Source of the DNA: CAZSNH01 sp052388455
Lineage (GTDB): Bacteria > Pseudomonadota > Alphaproteobacteria > Rhizobiales > Hyphomicrobiaceae
NCBI GenBank assembly: GCA_052388455.1
Contig: JBQTIA010000143.1
Location: 1 to 37,039, forward strand
Length of the DNA stretch: 37,039 bases
Direction of reading: 5' to 3'
Shown: piece by piece, positions 1-9,283 of the stretch
How the letters are laid out: the number at the start of each line of letters is the position of its first letter
How positions within the stretch are numbered: the stretch's first letter is position 1
Notes under the pieces: generated by a model
What the model was told of the DNA's origin: nothing
The model's database searches: none
The model's input: the letters and a program-made list of their open reading frames with translations, nothing else
Program-made: the position numbers and the translations under genes

Positions 1-1971
1 GGCGAAGTGCACGACGGCGCCGCGACCATGGACTTCATGGAGCAGGAAGCCGAGCGCGGAATCACCATCACCTCGGCCGCGACGACCTGCTTCTGGCAGG
101 GCCGCGACGGCAAGAAGCGCCGCCTGAACATCATCGACACGCCCGGCCACGTCGATTTCACCATCGAGGTCGAGCGTTCGCTGCGCGTGCTCGACGGCGC
201 GGTGTGCGTCCTCGACAGCAACCAGGGCGTGGAACCTCAGACGGAGACCGTCTGGCGCCAGGGCGACAAGTACGGCGTGCCGCGCATCATCTTCTCCAAC
301 AAGATGGATAAGACCGGCGCCGACTTCTACATGTGCCTCGCCGACATCAAGGACAAGCTCGGCGCCAAGGCCGTGCCGCTGCAAATTCCGATCGGTGCCG
401 AGGGCGACTTCGCAGGCGTGATCGACCTCATCCGCATGGTCGCCATCACCTGGGACGGCGACGGCAAGGATTCCAAGATGACCGAGGGGCCGATCCCGGC
501 CGATCTCGCCGACAAGGCCGCCGAGTTCCGCGACAGCATGATCGAAGCCGCCGTCGAGATGGACGACACGGCGATGGAAGCCTACCTCGAAGGCAAGCAG
601 CCGGACGAGGCGACGCTGCGCAAGCTGATCCGCAAGGCGACCGTCACCCGCGCCTTCTATCCGATGATGTGCGGCTCGGCCTTCAAGAACAAGGGCGTGC
701 AGCCGCTGCTCGATGCCGTCGTCGATTTCCTCCCCTCGCCTCTCGATCGTGAAGCCTACAAGGGCATCGATCCCAAGACCGGCGGCGAAGCGCTCCGCAA
801 GCCCGCCGACAGCGAGCCTCTCGCCATGATCGCCTTCAAGATCATGAGCTTCGAGCACGTCGGCTCGATCACCTTCTGCCGTATCTACTCGGGCAAGCTC
901 GAGCAGGGCATGGCGCTCGCCAATACGACGCGCGACAAGAAAGAGCGCGCGGGCCGCATGTATCTGATGCACGCCGCCGACCGAGAGGAAATCAAGGAAG
1001 CCTTCGCCGGCGACATCGTGGCGCTGCAGGGTCTCAAGGACACCCGCACCGGCGAGACACTGTGCGATCCCAACAAGCCCGTCATTCTCGAGAAGATGGA
1101 CTTCCCCAATCCCGTCATCGAAATGAAAATCGAGCCGAAGACCAAGGCCGATCAGGAAAAGATGGCGATCGCGCTCAATACGCTGGCGCTGGAGGATCCC
1201 TCCTTCCGTGTCGTCGTCGATCCGGAATCGGGCGAGACCCGGCTCAAGGGCATGGGCGAGCTCCATCTCGACATCAAGGTCGACATCCTGCGCCGCACCT
1301 ACGGCGTCGATGCGATGACGGGCGCACCCGAAGTCGCCTACCGCGAGGCCCTCGCCCGTCCGACCGATATCGATTACACGCACAAGAAGCAGACCGGCGG
1401 CACTGGTCAGTTCGCCCGCGTCAAGCTCAAGCTGGAGCCCAACGAGACCGGCAAGGGCAACGAGTTCGAAGCCGACATCGTCGGCGGCACGGTGCCGAAG
1501 GAATATATTCCGGGCGTGCAGAAAGGCGTCAACTCGGTCTGGGAAAACGGCGTGCTGATCGGCTTCCCGCTGGTCGACATGAAGGTCACGCTCTACGACG
1601 GCGCGTTCCACGAGGTCGACAGCTCGGCCATCGCCTTCGAAATCGCCTCGCGCGCCGCCATGAAGGAAGCCTGCGACAAGGCCGGTGTCAAAATTCTCGA
1701 GCCTGTGATGGACGTCGAAGTCGTGTCGCCGGGGGAGTTCGTGGGCGGCATCATCGGCGACATCAACGGCCGGCGCGGCCAGATCCGCGACCAGCAGATG
1801 CGCGGCAACGCCACTGTAATTCGCGCCTACGTGCCGCTCGCCAACATGTTCGGGTACGTCAGCCAGCTCCGCTCCATGTCGACGGGGCGCGCATCCTACA
1901 CCATGCAGTTCGCCCACTACGCCGACGTGCCGCGCAATGTGGCCGACGAAGTGAAGAAGAAATACGCCTGA
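1..1971 (+). CDS. fusA: Elongation factor G, 5'-truncated by window edge
   Basis: Translocase GTPase that moves tRNA and mRNA through the ribosome after peptide transfer. The reading frame is open from base 1, so the N-terminal 35-40 residues with the P-loop lie outside the window; 656 residues remain of a family usually near 690-700. Visible GTPase motifs are RGITI (fragment residues 19-23), DTPGH (46-50) and NKMD (100-103), followed by a G5-like CGSAFKN. Domains II to V follow, including the FARVKLKLEP and SYTMQFAHYADVP segments typical of EF-G domains IV and V. It ends 66 bp before tuf, the usual str operon order. Identity is certain; only the start is missing. Confidence 0.98.
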   Translation, partial: GEVHDGAATMDFMEQEAERGITITSAATTCFWQGRDGKKRRLNIIDTPGHVDFTIEVERSLRVLDGAVCVLDSNQGVEPQTETVWRQGDKYGVPRIIFSNKMDKTGADFYMCLADIKDKLGAKAVPLQIPIGAEGDFAGVIDLIRMVAITWDGDGKDSKMTEGPIPADLADKAAEFRDSMIEAAVEMDDTAMEAYLEGKQPDEATLRKLIRKATVTRAFYPMMCGSAFKNKGVQPLLDAVVDFLPSPLDREAYKGIDPKTGGEALRKPADSEPLAMIAFKIMSFEHVGSITFCRIYSGKLEQGMALANTTRDKKERAGRMYLMHAADREEIKEAFAGDIVALQGLKDTRTGETLCDPNKPVILEKMDFPNPVIEMKIEPKTKADQEKMAIALNTLALEDPSFRVVVDPESGETRLKGMGELHLDIKVDILRRTYGVDAMTGAPEVAYREALARPTDIDYTHKKQTGGTGQFARVKLKLEPNETGKGNEFEADIVGGTVPKEYIPGVQKGVNSVWENGVLIGFPLVDMKVTLYDGAFHEVDSSAIAFEIASRAAMKEACDKAGVKILEPVMDVEVVSPGEFVGGIIGDINGRRGQIRDQQMRGNATVIRAYVPLANMFGYVSQLRSMSTGRASYTMQFAHYADVPRNVADEVKKKYA

Positions 1972-1988
1972 CACCTGACTGAGTAACT

Positions 1989-2005
1989 CCCGGCCTCAAG
2001 CCGGG
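1989..2005 (+). other. Short perfect hairpin between fusA and tuf
   Basis: CCCGGC, a 5-base loop, then GCCGGG form a perfect 6-bp stem 18 bases after the fusA stop. There is no T-run, so it does not look like an intrinsic terminator. It could protect the fusA mRNA 3' end or modulate tuf expression. Function is inferred only. Confidence 0.4.
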
Positions 2006-2037
2006 CCGAAGACGAAGACAAGACGAGGAGAGCCGCT

Positions 2038-3246
<1,209 letters not shown>

Positions 3247-3253
3247 GAATTGT

Positions 3254-3328
3254 GTGAGTCGTGAGTGGTGAGTCGTGAGTGGTGCTCAGCCCCGCTCGTC
3301 CACTCACCACTCACCACTCACCACTCAC
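3254..3328 (+). repeat. Inverted array of GTGAGTG heptamers, tuf-rpsJ gap
   Basis: The left arm (3254-3281) is four head-to-tail heptamers GTGAGTC/GTGAGTG; the right arm (3301-3328) is four CACTCAC heptamers. Pairing gives a 28-bp stem with 26 matches around a roughly 19-base loop. The following bases GAGTGAG (3329-3335) carry the likely rpsJ ribosome site and can pair locally with the last CTCAC. A second copy of the family lies at 18078-18165. There is no T-run, so terminator function is doubtful. Confidence 0.85.
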
Positions 3329-3339
3329 GAGTGAGACAC

Positions 3340-3648
3340 ATGAACGGCCAAAACATTCGCATCCGGTTGAAGGCGTTCGACCATCGCATCCTCGATGCGT
3401 CGACGCGGGAGATCGTGAACACGGCGAAACGCACCGGTGCCGAGGTTCGGGGGCCCATTCCGCTCCCGACGCGCATCGAGAAGTTCTGCGTCAACCGATC
3501 GCCGCACATCGACAAGAAGAGCCGCGAGCAGTTCGAGATGCGGACGCACAAGAGGCTCTTGGACATCGTCGATCCGACCCCGCAGACCGTCGACGCGCTT
3601 ATGAAGCTCGATCTGGCGGCCGGCGTGGACGTGGAAATCAAGCTCTAA
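3340..3648 (+). CDS. rpsJ: Ribosomal protein S10
   Basis: Small-subunit head protein; as NusE it also joins NusB in transcription antitermination. The 102-aa product starts MNGQNIRIRLKAFDHRILD, the family's normal N terminus, which fixes the start at 3340 although the frame is open further upstream through the heptamer repeat. The RSPHIDKKSREQFE segment is the conserved S10 loop. The ribosome site (GAGTGAG) overlaps the 3' edge of the inverted heptamer array, so folding could affect initiation. First gene of the S10 cluster, separated from rplC by a second, different heptamer array. Confidence 0.98.
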   Translation: MNGQNIRIRLKAFDHRILDASTREIVNTAKRTGAEVRGPIPLPTRIEKFCVNRSPHIDKKSREQFEMRTHKRLLDIVDPTPQTVDALMKLDLAAGVDVEIKL

Positions 3649-3762
3649 GTGATTAGGGACTAGGGATTAGGGATTAGAAGTTGAGATTTGTTTTGGTGAC
3701 GCGGGTTGCCGGCCAGGAGCCGAGATTCCCTAGTCCCTAGAACCTAATCCCTAGTCCCTCGA
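3649..3762 (+). repeat. Inverted array of GGGATTA heptamers, rpsJ-rplC gap
   Basis: Directly after the rpsJ stop, the left arm (3649-3676) reads GTGATTA GGGACTA GGGATTA GGGATTA; the right arm (3728-3759) reads CCCTAGT CCCTAGA ACCTAAT CCCTAGT plus CCCT. The arms are largely complementary with a few mismatches and enclose about 51 bases. The unit length is again 7 bp, as in the neighbouring array, but the sequence is different. Confidence 0.82.
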
Positions 3763-3778
3763 CTAAAGGAACGGACCC

Positions 3779-4471
3779 ATGCGGTCAGGTGTAATTGCAC
3801 AGAAGGTGGGCATGACCCGCATCTTCACGGACGCCGGCGAGCACGTGCCGGTCACCGTGCTGAAGCTCGAAAAGCTGCAGGTGCTCGCCCATCGGACGAG
3901 CGACAAGAACGGCTACACCGCTCTGCAGCTCGGGGCTGGAACGCGCAAGGCATCGCGGCTGACGAAGTCGGAGCGGGGCACGTTCGCGGTCGCCAAGGTC
4001 GAGCCGAAGCGCAAGCTCGCCGAGTTCCGCGTCTCCGCCGAAAACATGATCGAGGTCGGTGCCGAGATCACGGCCAACCACTTCGTCGCCGGCCAGTTCG
4101 TCGACGTGACGGGCACCAGCAAGGGCAAGGGGTTCCAGGGCGCCATGAAGCGCTGGAACGTCGGCGGTCTCCGGGCCACCCACGGCGTCTCGGTCTCTCA
4201 CCGTTCGCACGGATCGACCGGCCAGCGTCAGGATCCCGGCAAGGTGTTCAAGGGCAAGAAGATGGCCGGCCATCTCGGTGACGAGAAGGTGACGACGCAG
4301 AACCTCGTCGTCGCCAAGATCGACACGGAGCGCGGTCTGATCATGATCCGCGGCTCGGTTCCCGGTGCTCCCGGCGGCTGGGTCGTCGTTCGCGACGCCG
4401 TGAAGAAGGCCGCCCACAAAGATGCGCCGAAGCCCGGTGCCATCAAGGCCGCAGTGAAGGAGCAGGCGTGA
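3779..4471 (+). CDS. rplC: Ribosomal protein L3
   Basis: Early-assembly large-subunit protein reaching toward the peptidyl transferase centre. 230 aa, starting MRSGVIAQKVGMTRIF after an AAAGGAACG ribosome site. The central loop contains GSTGQRQDPG (145-154); Gln149 or Gln151 matches the region where PrmB methylates L3 in E. coli. The C terminus has a short Ala/Lys-rich tail (from about residue 207). The stop overlaps the rplD start by one base (TGATG), indicating coupled translation. Confidence 0.98.
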   Translation: MRSGVIAQKVGMTRIFTDAGEHVPVTVLKLEKLQVLAHRTSDKNGYTALQLGAGTRKASRLTKSERGTFAVAKVEPKRKLAEFRVSAENMIEVGAEITANHFVAGQFVDVTGTSKGKGFQGAMKRWNVGGLRATHGVSVSHRSHGSTGQRQDPGKVFKGKKMAGHLGDEKVTTQNLVVAKIDTERGLIMIRGSVPGAPGGWVVVRDAVKKAAHKDAPKPGAIKAAVKEQA

Positions 4472-5121
4472 TGAAAGCCAATGTCACCACGCTGGACGCG
4501 GGCTCGGCCGGATCGGTCGAACTCTCGGATGCGATCTTCGGCCTCGAACCGCGCTCGGACCTGATCCACCGCATGGTGCGCTATCAGCTGCTGAAGCGCA
4601 TGGCCGGCACCCACCACGCCCAGGACCGGTCGGAAGTGACGGTCACGGGCAAGAAAATGTACAAGCAGAAGGGCACCGGCGGCGCCCGCCATGGCGACAA
4701 GTCGGTTCCCCAGTGGCGCGGCGGCGGCAAGGCATTCGGTCCCAAGCCGCGTTCGCACGCCATCGAGATGCCGAAGAAGGTGCGCGCCCTGGCGTTGCGC
4801 CACGCGCTCTCCGCCAAGGCCAAGTCGGGCGATGTCGTGATCCTCGACAAGGCGACGGCGAAAGAAGGAAAGACCGGCGCGCTGCGAGAGCAGTTCGCCA
4901 AGCTCGACCTCGGCAACGCACTCATCGTGGACGGCGCCGAGATCGAGGCGACGTTCGCCCGCGCGGCCCGCAACATCCCGAACATCGACGTGCTGCCGGT
5001 GCAAGGCATCAACGTCTACGACATTCTCCGCCGCAAGAAGCTCGTGCTGACCAAGGCCGCCATCGACGCGCTCGAAGCGCGGTTCGGAGACGGGCCGAAG
5101 GCGCGGGCGGGCAAGGCGTGA
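4471..5121 (+). CDS. rplD: Ribosomal protein L4
   Basis: Large-subunit protein lining the exit tunnel; in E. coli it also represses the S10 operon, which cannot be shown here. 216 aa from ATG 4471, which overlaps the rplC stop; an in-frame GTG one codon earlier is less likely. The long tunnel loop is recognisable from KMYKQKGTGGARHG and PQWRGGGKAFGPKPRS. The C-terminal NIPNIDVLPVQGINVYDIL is typical. A 16-bp gap leads to rplW. Confidence 0.98.
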   Translation: MKANVTTLDAGSAGSVELSDAIFGLEPRSDLIHRMVRYQLLKRMAGTHHAQDRSEVTVTGKKMYKQKGTGGARHGDKSVPQWRGGGKAFGPKPRSHAIEMPKKVRALALRHALSAKAKSGDVVILDKATAKEGKTGALREQFAKLDLGNALIVDGAEIEATFARAARNIPNIDVLPVQGINVYDILRRKKLVLTKAAIDALEARFGDGPKARAGKA

Positions 5122-5137
5122 GCGAAAGGTCAAAGTC

Positions 5138-5428
5138 ATGAAGCTCAACGCATACGATGTGATCCTCTCTCCGGTCATCACCGAGAAGGCGACACTCGTC
5201 TCGGAGTCCAATCAGGTCATCTTCAAGGTGGCTCCGAAGGCGACCAAGACCGACATCAAGGCGGCGATCGAAACTTTGTTCAACGTCAAGGTCAAAGCGG
5301 TCAATACGCTGGTTCGCAAGGGCAAGCGCCGTCGCTTCAAGGGAATCCTGGCGACTTTGAGCGACACCAAGAAGGCGATCGTCACGCTCGAGGAAGGTCA
5401 TTCCATCGACGTGACGACGGGGCTCTGA
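5138..5428 (+). CDS. rplW: Ribosomal protein L23
   Basis: Large-subunit protein at the tunnel exit that docks trigger factor and SRP. 96 aa, of normal length. It opens with YDVILSPVITEKAT, the family signature, and has the basic KGKRRRFKG stretch in the protruding loop. An AAAGGTCAAAGTC leader gives a plausible ribosome site. It lies 13 bp before rplB. Confidence 0.97.
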   Translation: MKLNAYDVILSPVITEKATLVSESNQVIFKVAPKATKTDIKAAIETLFNVKVKAVNTLVRKGKRRRFKGILATLSDTKKAIVTLEEGHSIDVTTGL

Positions 5429-5441
5429 GGGAACGCGGACC

Positions 5442-6263
5442 ATGGCACTCAAAACATTCCGTCCGACGTCTCCGGGTCTGCGCCACCTCGTGCAGGTGGA
5501 CCGCAGCCACCTCTGGAAGGGTGCGCCGATCAAGGTGCTCGTCGAGGGCAAGCCGAAGACCGGCGGGCGCAACTCCAACGGCCGTATCACCACGCGCCAC
5601 ATCGGCGGCGGTCACAAGCAGGCCTATCGGCTCGTCGATTTCAAGCGGCGCAAGTTCGACATGCCGGCGGTCGTCGAGCGGCTGGAGTACGATCCCAACC
5701 GCACGGCCTACATCGCGCTGGTGAAGTACGAGGACGGGCTGCAGGCCTACATTCTCGCGCCGCAGCGGCTCGCCGTCGGCGATAGCGTCGTCGCGGGCGC
5801 CAAGGTCGACGTGAAGCCCGGCAACGCCATGCCTCTCGCCGCCATGCCGATCGGCACCATCGTGCACAATGTCGAGCTGAAGCCGGGCGCCGGCGGCCAG
5901 ATGGCACGCTCGGCGGGTTCCTTCGCGCAACTCGTCGGCCGCGACAGCGGCTGGGCCGTGCTGAAGCTGAACTCGGGCGAGACGCGCCGCGTCCGGTCCG
6001 AGTGCATGGCGTCGATCGGCGCCGTGTCGAACCCGGATCATGTCAACGAAGTGGTCGGCAAGGCCGGTCGTACGCGCTGGAAGGGCAAGCGCTCGACGGT
6101 CCGCTCGATCGCCATGAACCCCATCGATCATCCCAACGGCGGCCGCACCAAGGGTGGCAAGCACTGGGCGACGCCGTGGGGCAAGCCGACCAAGGGTTTC
6201 AAGACGCGCAAGAACAAACGCACCGAGAAGGACATCGTCCGCAGCCGGCATGTGAAGAAGTAA
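5442..6263 (+). CDS. rplB: Ribosomal protein L2 with altered C-terminal loop
   Basis: Large-subunit protein needed for subunit joining and peptidyl transferase assembly. 273 aa, a few residues shorter than alphaproteobacterial relatives (about 277). Most of the sequence is canonical (KYEDG, LAPQRL, VDVKPGNAMPL, GTIVHNVE). The usual NPVDHPHGGGEGR loop instead reads NPIDHPNGGRTKGG: His to Asn at the second HPH position and three residues (GEG) missing, then KHWATPWGKPTKGFKTRKNK. The DH pair corresponding to E. coli Asp228-His229 is kept. No frameshift signs; neighbours are normal. Confidence 0.97.
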   Translation: MALKTFRPTSPGLRHLVQVDRSHLWKGAPIKVLVEGKPKTGGRNSNGRITTRHIGGGHKQAYRLVDFKRRKFDMPAVVERLEYDPNRTAYIALVKYEDGLQAYILAPQRLAVGDSVVAGAKVDVKPGNAMPLAAMPIGTIVHNVELKPGAGGQMARSAGSFAQLVGRDSGWAVLKLNSGETRRVRSECMASIGAVSNPDHVNEVVGKAGRTRWKGKRSTVRSIAMNPIDHPNGGRTKGGKHWATPWGKPTKGFKTRKNKRTEKDIVRSRHVKK

Positions 6264-6295
6264 TCGGGCTCGCGAGACGCACCAGGAGAAGACCA

Positions 6296-6574
6296 GTGGC
6301 ACGTTCAATTTGGAAAGGCCCGTTCATCGACGGCTACATTCTCAAGAAGGCTGAGAAGGTACGCTCGTCGGGTCGCAACGAGGTCATCAAGATCTGGAGC
6401 CGTCGCTCGACGATCCTGCCCCAGTTCGTGGGACTGACGTTCGGCGTGCACAATGGCCATAAGCATATCCCCGTGAATATCACCGAGGACATGATCGGTC
6501 ACAAGTTCGGCGAGTTCGCTCCGACGCGGCTCTTCCAGAGCCATGGCGGCGACAAGAAAGCGGTGAAATCGTAA
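6296..6574 (+). CDS. rpsS: Ribosomal protein S19
   Basis: Small-subunit head protein contacting S13 and the A-site finger bridge. The start is GTG 6296 after AGGAGAAGACCA, giving 92 aa starting ARSIWKGPFIDGYIL after the initiator, exactly family length. The open frame extends upstream, but that part overlaps rplB and has no S19 character. C-terminal GHKFGEFAPTRLF is conserved. The final base of the TAA is the first base of the rplV ATG. Confidence 0.97.
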   Translation: MARSIWKGPFIDGYILKKAEKVRSSGRNEVIKIWSRRSTILPQFVGLTFGVHNGHKHIPVNITEDMIGHKFGEFAPTRLFQSHGGDKKAVKS

Positions 6575-7056
6575 TGGGCAAGCCAAAGCGAGAGCGCAGC
6601 CTGGCCAACACCGAGGCCAAGGCAGTCGCCAAAAACCTGAGGATCTCGCCTCAGAAGCTCAATCTGGTCGCCGGCCTGATCCGCGGCAAGAAGGTGGAGC
6701 GCGCGCTGTCCGATCTCGAATTTTCGAGGAAGCGGATCGCGGGCGATGTCCGCAAGTGCCTGCAGAGCGCGGTCGCCAACGCCGAGAACAACCACGGGCT
6801 GGATATCGACAGCCTGGTCGTTGCGCAGGCCTGGGTCGGCAAGAACCTGCTGATGAAGCGCTTCACCTCGCGCGGCCGCGGCCGCTCGGCGGCGATCGTG
6901 AAGCCGTTCTCCGAGATCACCGTCATCGTCCGGCAGGTCGAGGAAGAGGCGGCCGAGCCGAAGGCCAAGTCGAAGAAGTCCGCCGCAGCCGCGAAATCCG
7001 CGCCGGTGAAGTCTGCCAAGCCCAAGGCCGACAAGGCCGCTAAGGAGACCGCATAA
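6574..7056 (+). CDS. rplV: Ribosomal protein L22 with Lys/Ala tail
   Basis: Large-subunit protein whose beta-hairpin lines the exit tunnel. 160 aa, against about 110-130 usually; the core ends near residue 125 (ITVIVRQ) and about 35 residues follow that are almost only Ala, Lys, Pro, Ser and Glu. The hairpin tip region RFTSRGRGRSAAI is present. The start overlaps the rpsS stop by one base. The tail is probably disordered and RNA-binding (inference). Confidence 0.97.
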   Translation: MGKPKRERSLANTEAKAVAKNLRISPQKLNLVAGLIRGKKVERALSDLEFSRKRIAGDVRKCLQSAVANAENNHGLDIDSLVVAQAWVGKNLLMKRFTSRGRGRSAAIVKPFSEITVIVRQVEEEAAEPKAKSKKSAAAAKSAPVKSAKPKADKAAKETA

Positions 7057-7057
7057 C

Positions 7058-7864
7058 ATGGGTCACAAGGTTAACCCAATCGGGCTTCGCGTCGGCATCA
7101 ACCGGACCTGGGACAGCCGCTGGTTCGCCGGCAACCGCGAATACGGCAAGCTGCTCTCCGAGGACATGAAGATCCGCGACCACATCATGCAGCATCAGCG
7201 TACGGCCGGCATATCGAAGGTCGTCGTCGAACGCCCGCACAAGAAGTGCCGCGTGACGGTTCACACCGCCCGTCCCGGCGTGCTGATCGGCAAGAAGGGC
7301 GCCGATATCGAGAAGCTACGCAGCGAGCTCGCCCGCTTCACCGCCTCCGAAGTGCATCTCAACATTCTCGAGGTGCGCCGTCCCGACATCGACGCCGTGC
7401 TGGTCGCCGAGAACATCGCCCAGCAGCTCGAGCGCCGCGTGGCGTTCCGCCGGGCCATGAAGAGGGCCGTGCAGTCGGCGCTGCGTTCCGGCGCGGTCGG
7501 CATCCGCATCAACGTCTCGGGCCGCCTGGGCGGCGCGGAAATCGCGCGCATCGAGTGGTACCGCGAGGGCCGCGTTCCGCTGCACACGCTGCGAGCCGAT
7601 ATCGACTTCGGCTACGGCCTCGCCAAGACCGCCTATGGCGTCATCGGAATCAAGGTCTGGATCTTCAAGGGCGAGATCATGGAGCACGATCCCATGGCGT
7701 CCGAGAAGAAGTCGCTCGAAGGTCCCGAGGGCGGCTCGCGTCCGCGCCGTGACGACGACCGCGACCGCCGCGACCGGCGTCCGCGCGGCGGCCGGGGCGG
7801 TGATCGCGGTGGCGACCGGGGCGGCGATCGCTCCGGACCGGGCCCCGCTCCCGAGCAGGCGTGA
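7058..7864 (+). CDS. rpsC: Ribosomal protein S3 with Arg/Gly/Asp tail
   Basis: Small-subunit mRNA-entry protein with helicase function. 268 aa, longer than the usual 230-240. The KH domain shows its GxxG loop as GKKG (78-81); the C-terminal domain has GRLGGAEIARIEWYREGRVPLHTLRA in two conserved blocks. From about residue 224 a tail rich in Arg, Asp and Gly contains repeated GGDR units. The gap to rplV is one base, so translation is probably coupled. Confidence 0.97.
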   Translation: MGHKVNPIGLRVGINRTWDSRWFAGNREYGKLLSEDMKIRDHIMQHQRTAGISKVVVERPHKKCRVTVHTARPGVLIGKKGADIEKLRSELARFTASEVHLNILEVRRPDIDAVLVAENIAQQLERRVAFRRAMKRAVQSALRSGAVGIRINVSGRLGGAEIARIEWYREGRVPLHTLRADIDFGYGLAKTAYGVIGIKVWIFKGEIMEHDPMASEKKSLEGPEGGSRPRRDDDRDRRDRRPRGGRGGDRGGDRGGDRSGPGPAPEQA

Positions 7865-7888
7865 CGAGGAATTTGAGGCAGAACACCC

Positions 7889-8299
7889 ATGTTGCAACCC
7901 GCACGCACCAAGTTCCGCAAAGCCTTCAAGGGGCGCCTGCATGGCGCCTCGAAGGGCGGAACCACGCTCAATTTCGGTGAGGTCGGCCTGAAAGCCGTCG
8001 AGCCGGAGCGCTTGACCGCGCGCCAAATCGAAGCGGCACGCCGCGCCATCGCCCGCCATACCAAGCGCCAGGGCCGCATCTGGCTGCGCGTCTACCCCGA
8101 TCTGCCCGTGACCAAGAAGCCGGCGGAAGTCCGCATGGGCTCCGGCAAGGGTGGCATCGAGCTGTGGGTGGCGCGCGTGAAGCCGGGCCGCATCATCTTC
8201 GAGGTGGGCGGCGTCAATCCGCAGGTGGCCAAAGAGGCGCTGCTGCTCGGCGCCGCCAAGCTGCCGATCAAGTGCCGCATCGTGACGCGCATGGCCTGA
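7889..8299 (+). CDS. rplP: Ribosomal protein L16
   Basis: Large-subunit protein near the A-site tRNA elbow. 136 aa, normal length, opening MLQPARTKFRKAFKGR. The conserved RMGKGKG-EYWVA region reads RMGSGKGGIELWVARV, so Glu-Tyr is replaced by Glu-Leu; the Arg of RMG, hydroxylated in some bacteria, is kept. It ends AAKLPIKCRIVTRMA. A GAGGAATTTGAGGCAG leader lies upstream. Confidence 0.97.
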   Translation: MLQPARTKFRKAFKGRLHGASKGGTTLNFGEVGLKAVEPERLTARQIEAARRAIARHTKRQGRIWLRVYPDLPVTKKPAEVRMGSGKGGIELWVARVKPGRIIFEVGGVNPQVAKEALLLGAAKLPIKCRIVTRMA

Positions 8300-8345
8300 T
8301 CACCATGACGCGACCGAGACGGCGAGGACGAGTGAGGACGCAACG

Positions 8346-8555
8346 ATGAAGGCAGCAGAGTTCAGAGGCAAGTCGCTCGACGAGCTCGACGACGCGCTGG
8401 GCAAGCTCAAGAAGGAGCAGTTCAACCTGCGCTTTCAGCGGGCTTCCGGACAGCTCGAGAACACGTCGCGGGTTCGCCAGGTTCGGCGCGACATCGCACG
8501 CATCATGACGGTTGCTCGCGCGAAGCGGGCGGGAAGCCCCAAGTCGGGCGCCTGA
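8346..8555 (+). CDS. rpmC: Ribosomal protein L29
   Basis: Small two-helix protein at the tunnel exit that helps dock SRP and trigger factor. 69 aa, normal length. The signature LKKEQFNLRFQRASGQLENTSR occurs in two adjacent blocks at residues 20-42. ATG 8346 follows GAGGACGCAACG. It sits between rplP and rpsQ as in most bacteria. Confidence 0.96.
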   Translation: MKAAEFRGKSLDELDDALGKLKKEQFNLRFQRASGQLENTSRVRQVRRDIARIMTVARAKRAGSPKSGA

Positions 8556-8570
8556 GGAGAACAGAGACAA

Positions 8571-8810
8571 ATGCCGAAGCGCGTCCTGCAGGGTGTGGTC
8601 GTTTCCGACAAGAACAACAAAACCATCGTTGTCGAAGTCGAGCGCCGCTACACGCACCCGCTGCTTAAGAAGACCGTGCGCCGTACCAAGAAGTATCACG
8701 CGCACGACGAAGCCAACAAATTCAAGACCGGTGATCTGGTCTCGATCGAGGAGAGCGCGCCCATCTCCAAGAACAAACGGTGGGTTGTGCTGGACGCCAA
8801 GACGACGTGA
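8571..8810 (+). CDS. rpsQ: Ribosomal protein S17
   Basis: Small-subunit OB-fold protein binding 16S rRNA early in assembly. 79 aa, opening MPKRVLQGVVVSDKNNKT; the KKYHAHDEAN segment and the ISKNKRWVVLD end are characteristic. A GAGGAGAAC ribosome site precedes it. Last gene of the S10-type block; a 104-bp gap with no gene precedes rplN. Confidence 0.97.
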   Translation: MPKRVLQGVVVSDKNNKTIVVEVERRYTHPLLKKTVRRTKKYHAHDEANKFKTGDLVSIEESAPISKNKRWVVLDAKTT

Positions 8811-8914
8811 CCTGATCGAGCGGAGGCAGCGGCCTTGGCGGCGGAGCGGGACGGAATATATCGAATTCGGGGGCGCCAATCTGAGCGTCCCGGCAAGGAA
8901 GGAAGAGACGCGCG

Positions 8915-9283
8915 ATGATCCAGATGGAGACGAATCTCGACGTCGCCGACAATTCGGGGGCCCGCCGCGTCCAGTGCATCAAGGTGCTCGGCGGCTCGAA
9001 GCGGCGCTACGCCACCATCGGCGACACCATCGTGGTGTCGGTGAAGGAGGCGATTCCGAAGGGTCGCGTGAAAAAGGGACAGGTGATGAAGGCCGTTGTG
9101 GTCCGGATCAAAAAGGGCGTTCGTCGCCCCGATGGCTCGCTGATCCGCTTCGACACCAACGCCGCCGTGCTGGTCAATCCGCAGGGCGATCCCGTCGGCA
9201 CCCGCATCTTCGGACCTGTCACGCGCGAGCTCAGGACCAAGAACCACATGAAGATCGTTTCACTCGCTCCAGAGGTGCTGTGA
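8915..9283 (+). CDS. rplN: Ribosomal protein L14
   Basis: Large-subunit protein forming inter-subunit bridges with 16S rRNA and binding the silencing factor RsfS in many bacteria. 122 aa, exact family length. MIQMETNLDVADNSGAR and FGPVTRELR are diagnostic. AAGGAAGGAAGAGACG forms the ribosome site. The stop overlaps the rplX start by one base. First gene of the spc-type block. Confidence 0.98.
   Translation: MIQMETNLDVADNSGARRVQCIKVLGGSKRRYATIGDTIVVSVKEAIPKGRVKKGQVMKAVVVRIKKGVRRPDGSLIRFDTNAAVLVNPQGDPVGTRIFGPVTRELRTKNHMKIVSLAPEVL

Noticed and set aside
3254..3328. Intrinsic terminator after tuf
   Set aside because: A long stem is present but no T-run follows on either strand, and rpsJ starts 11 bases later.
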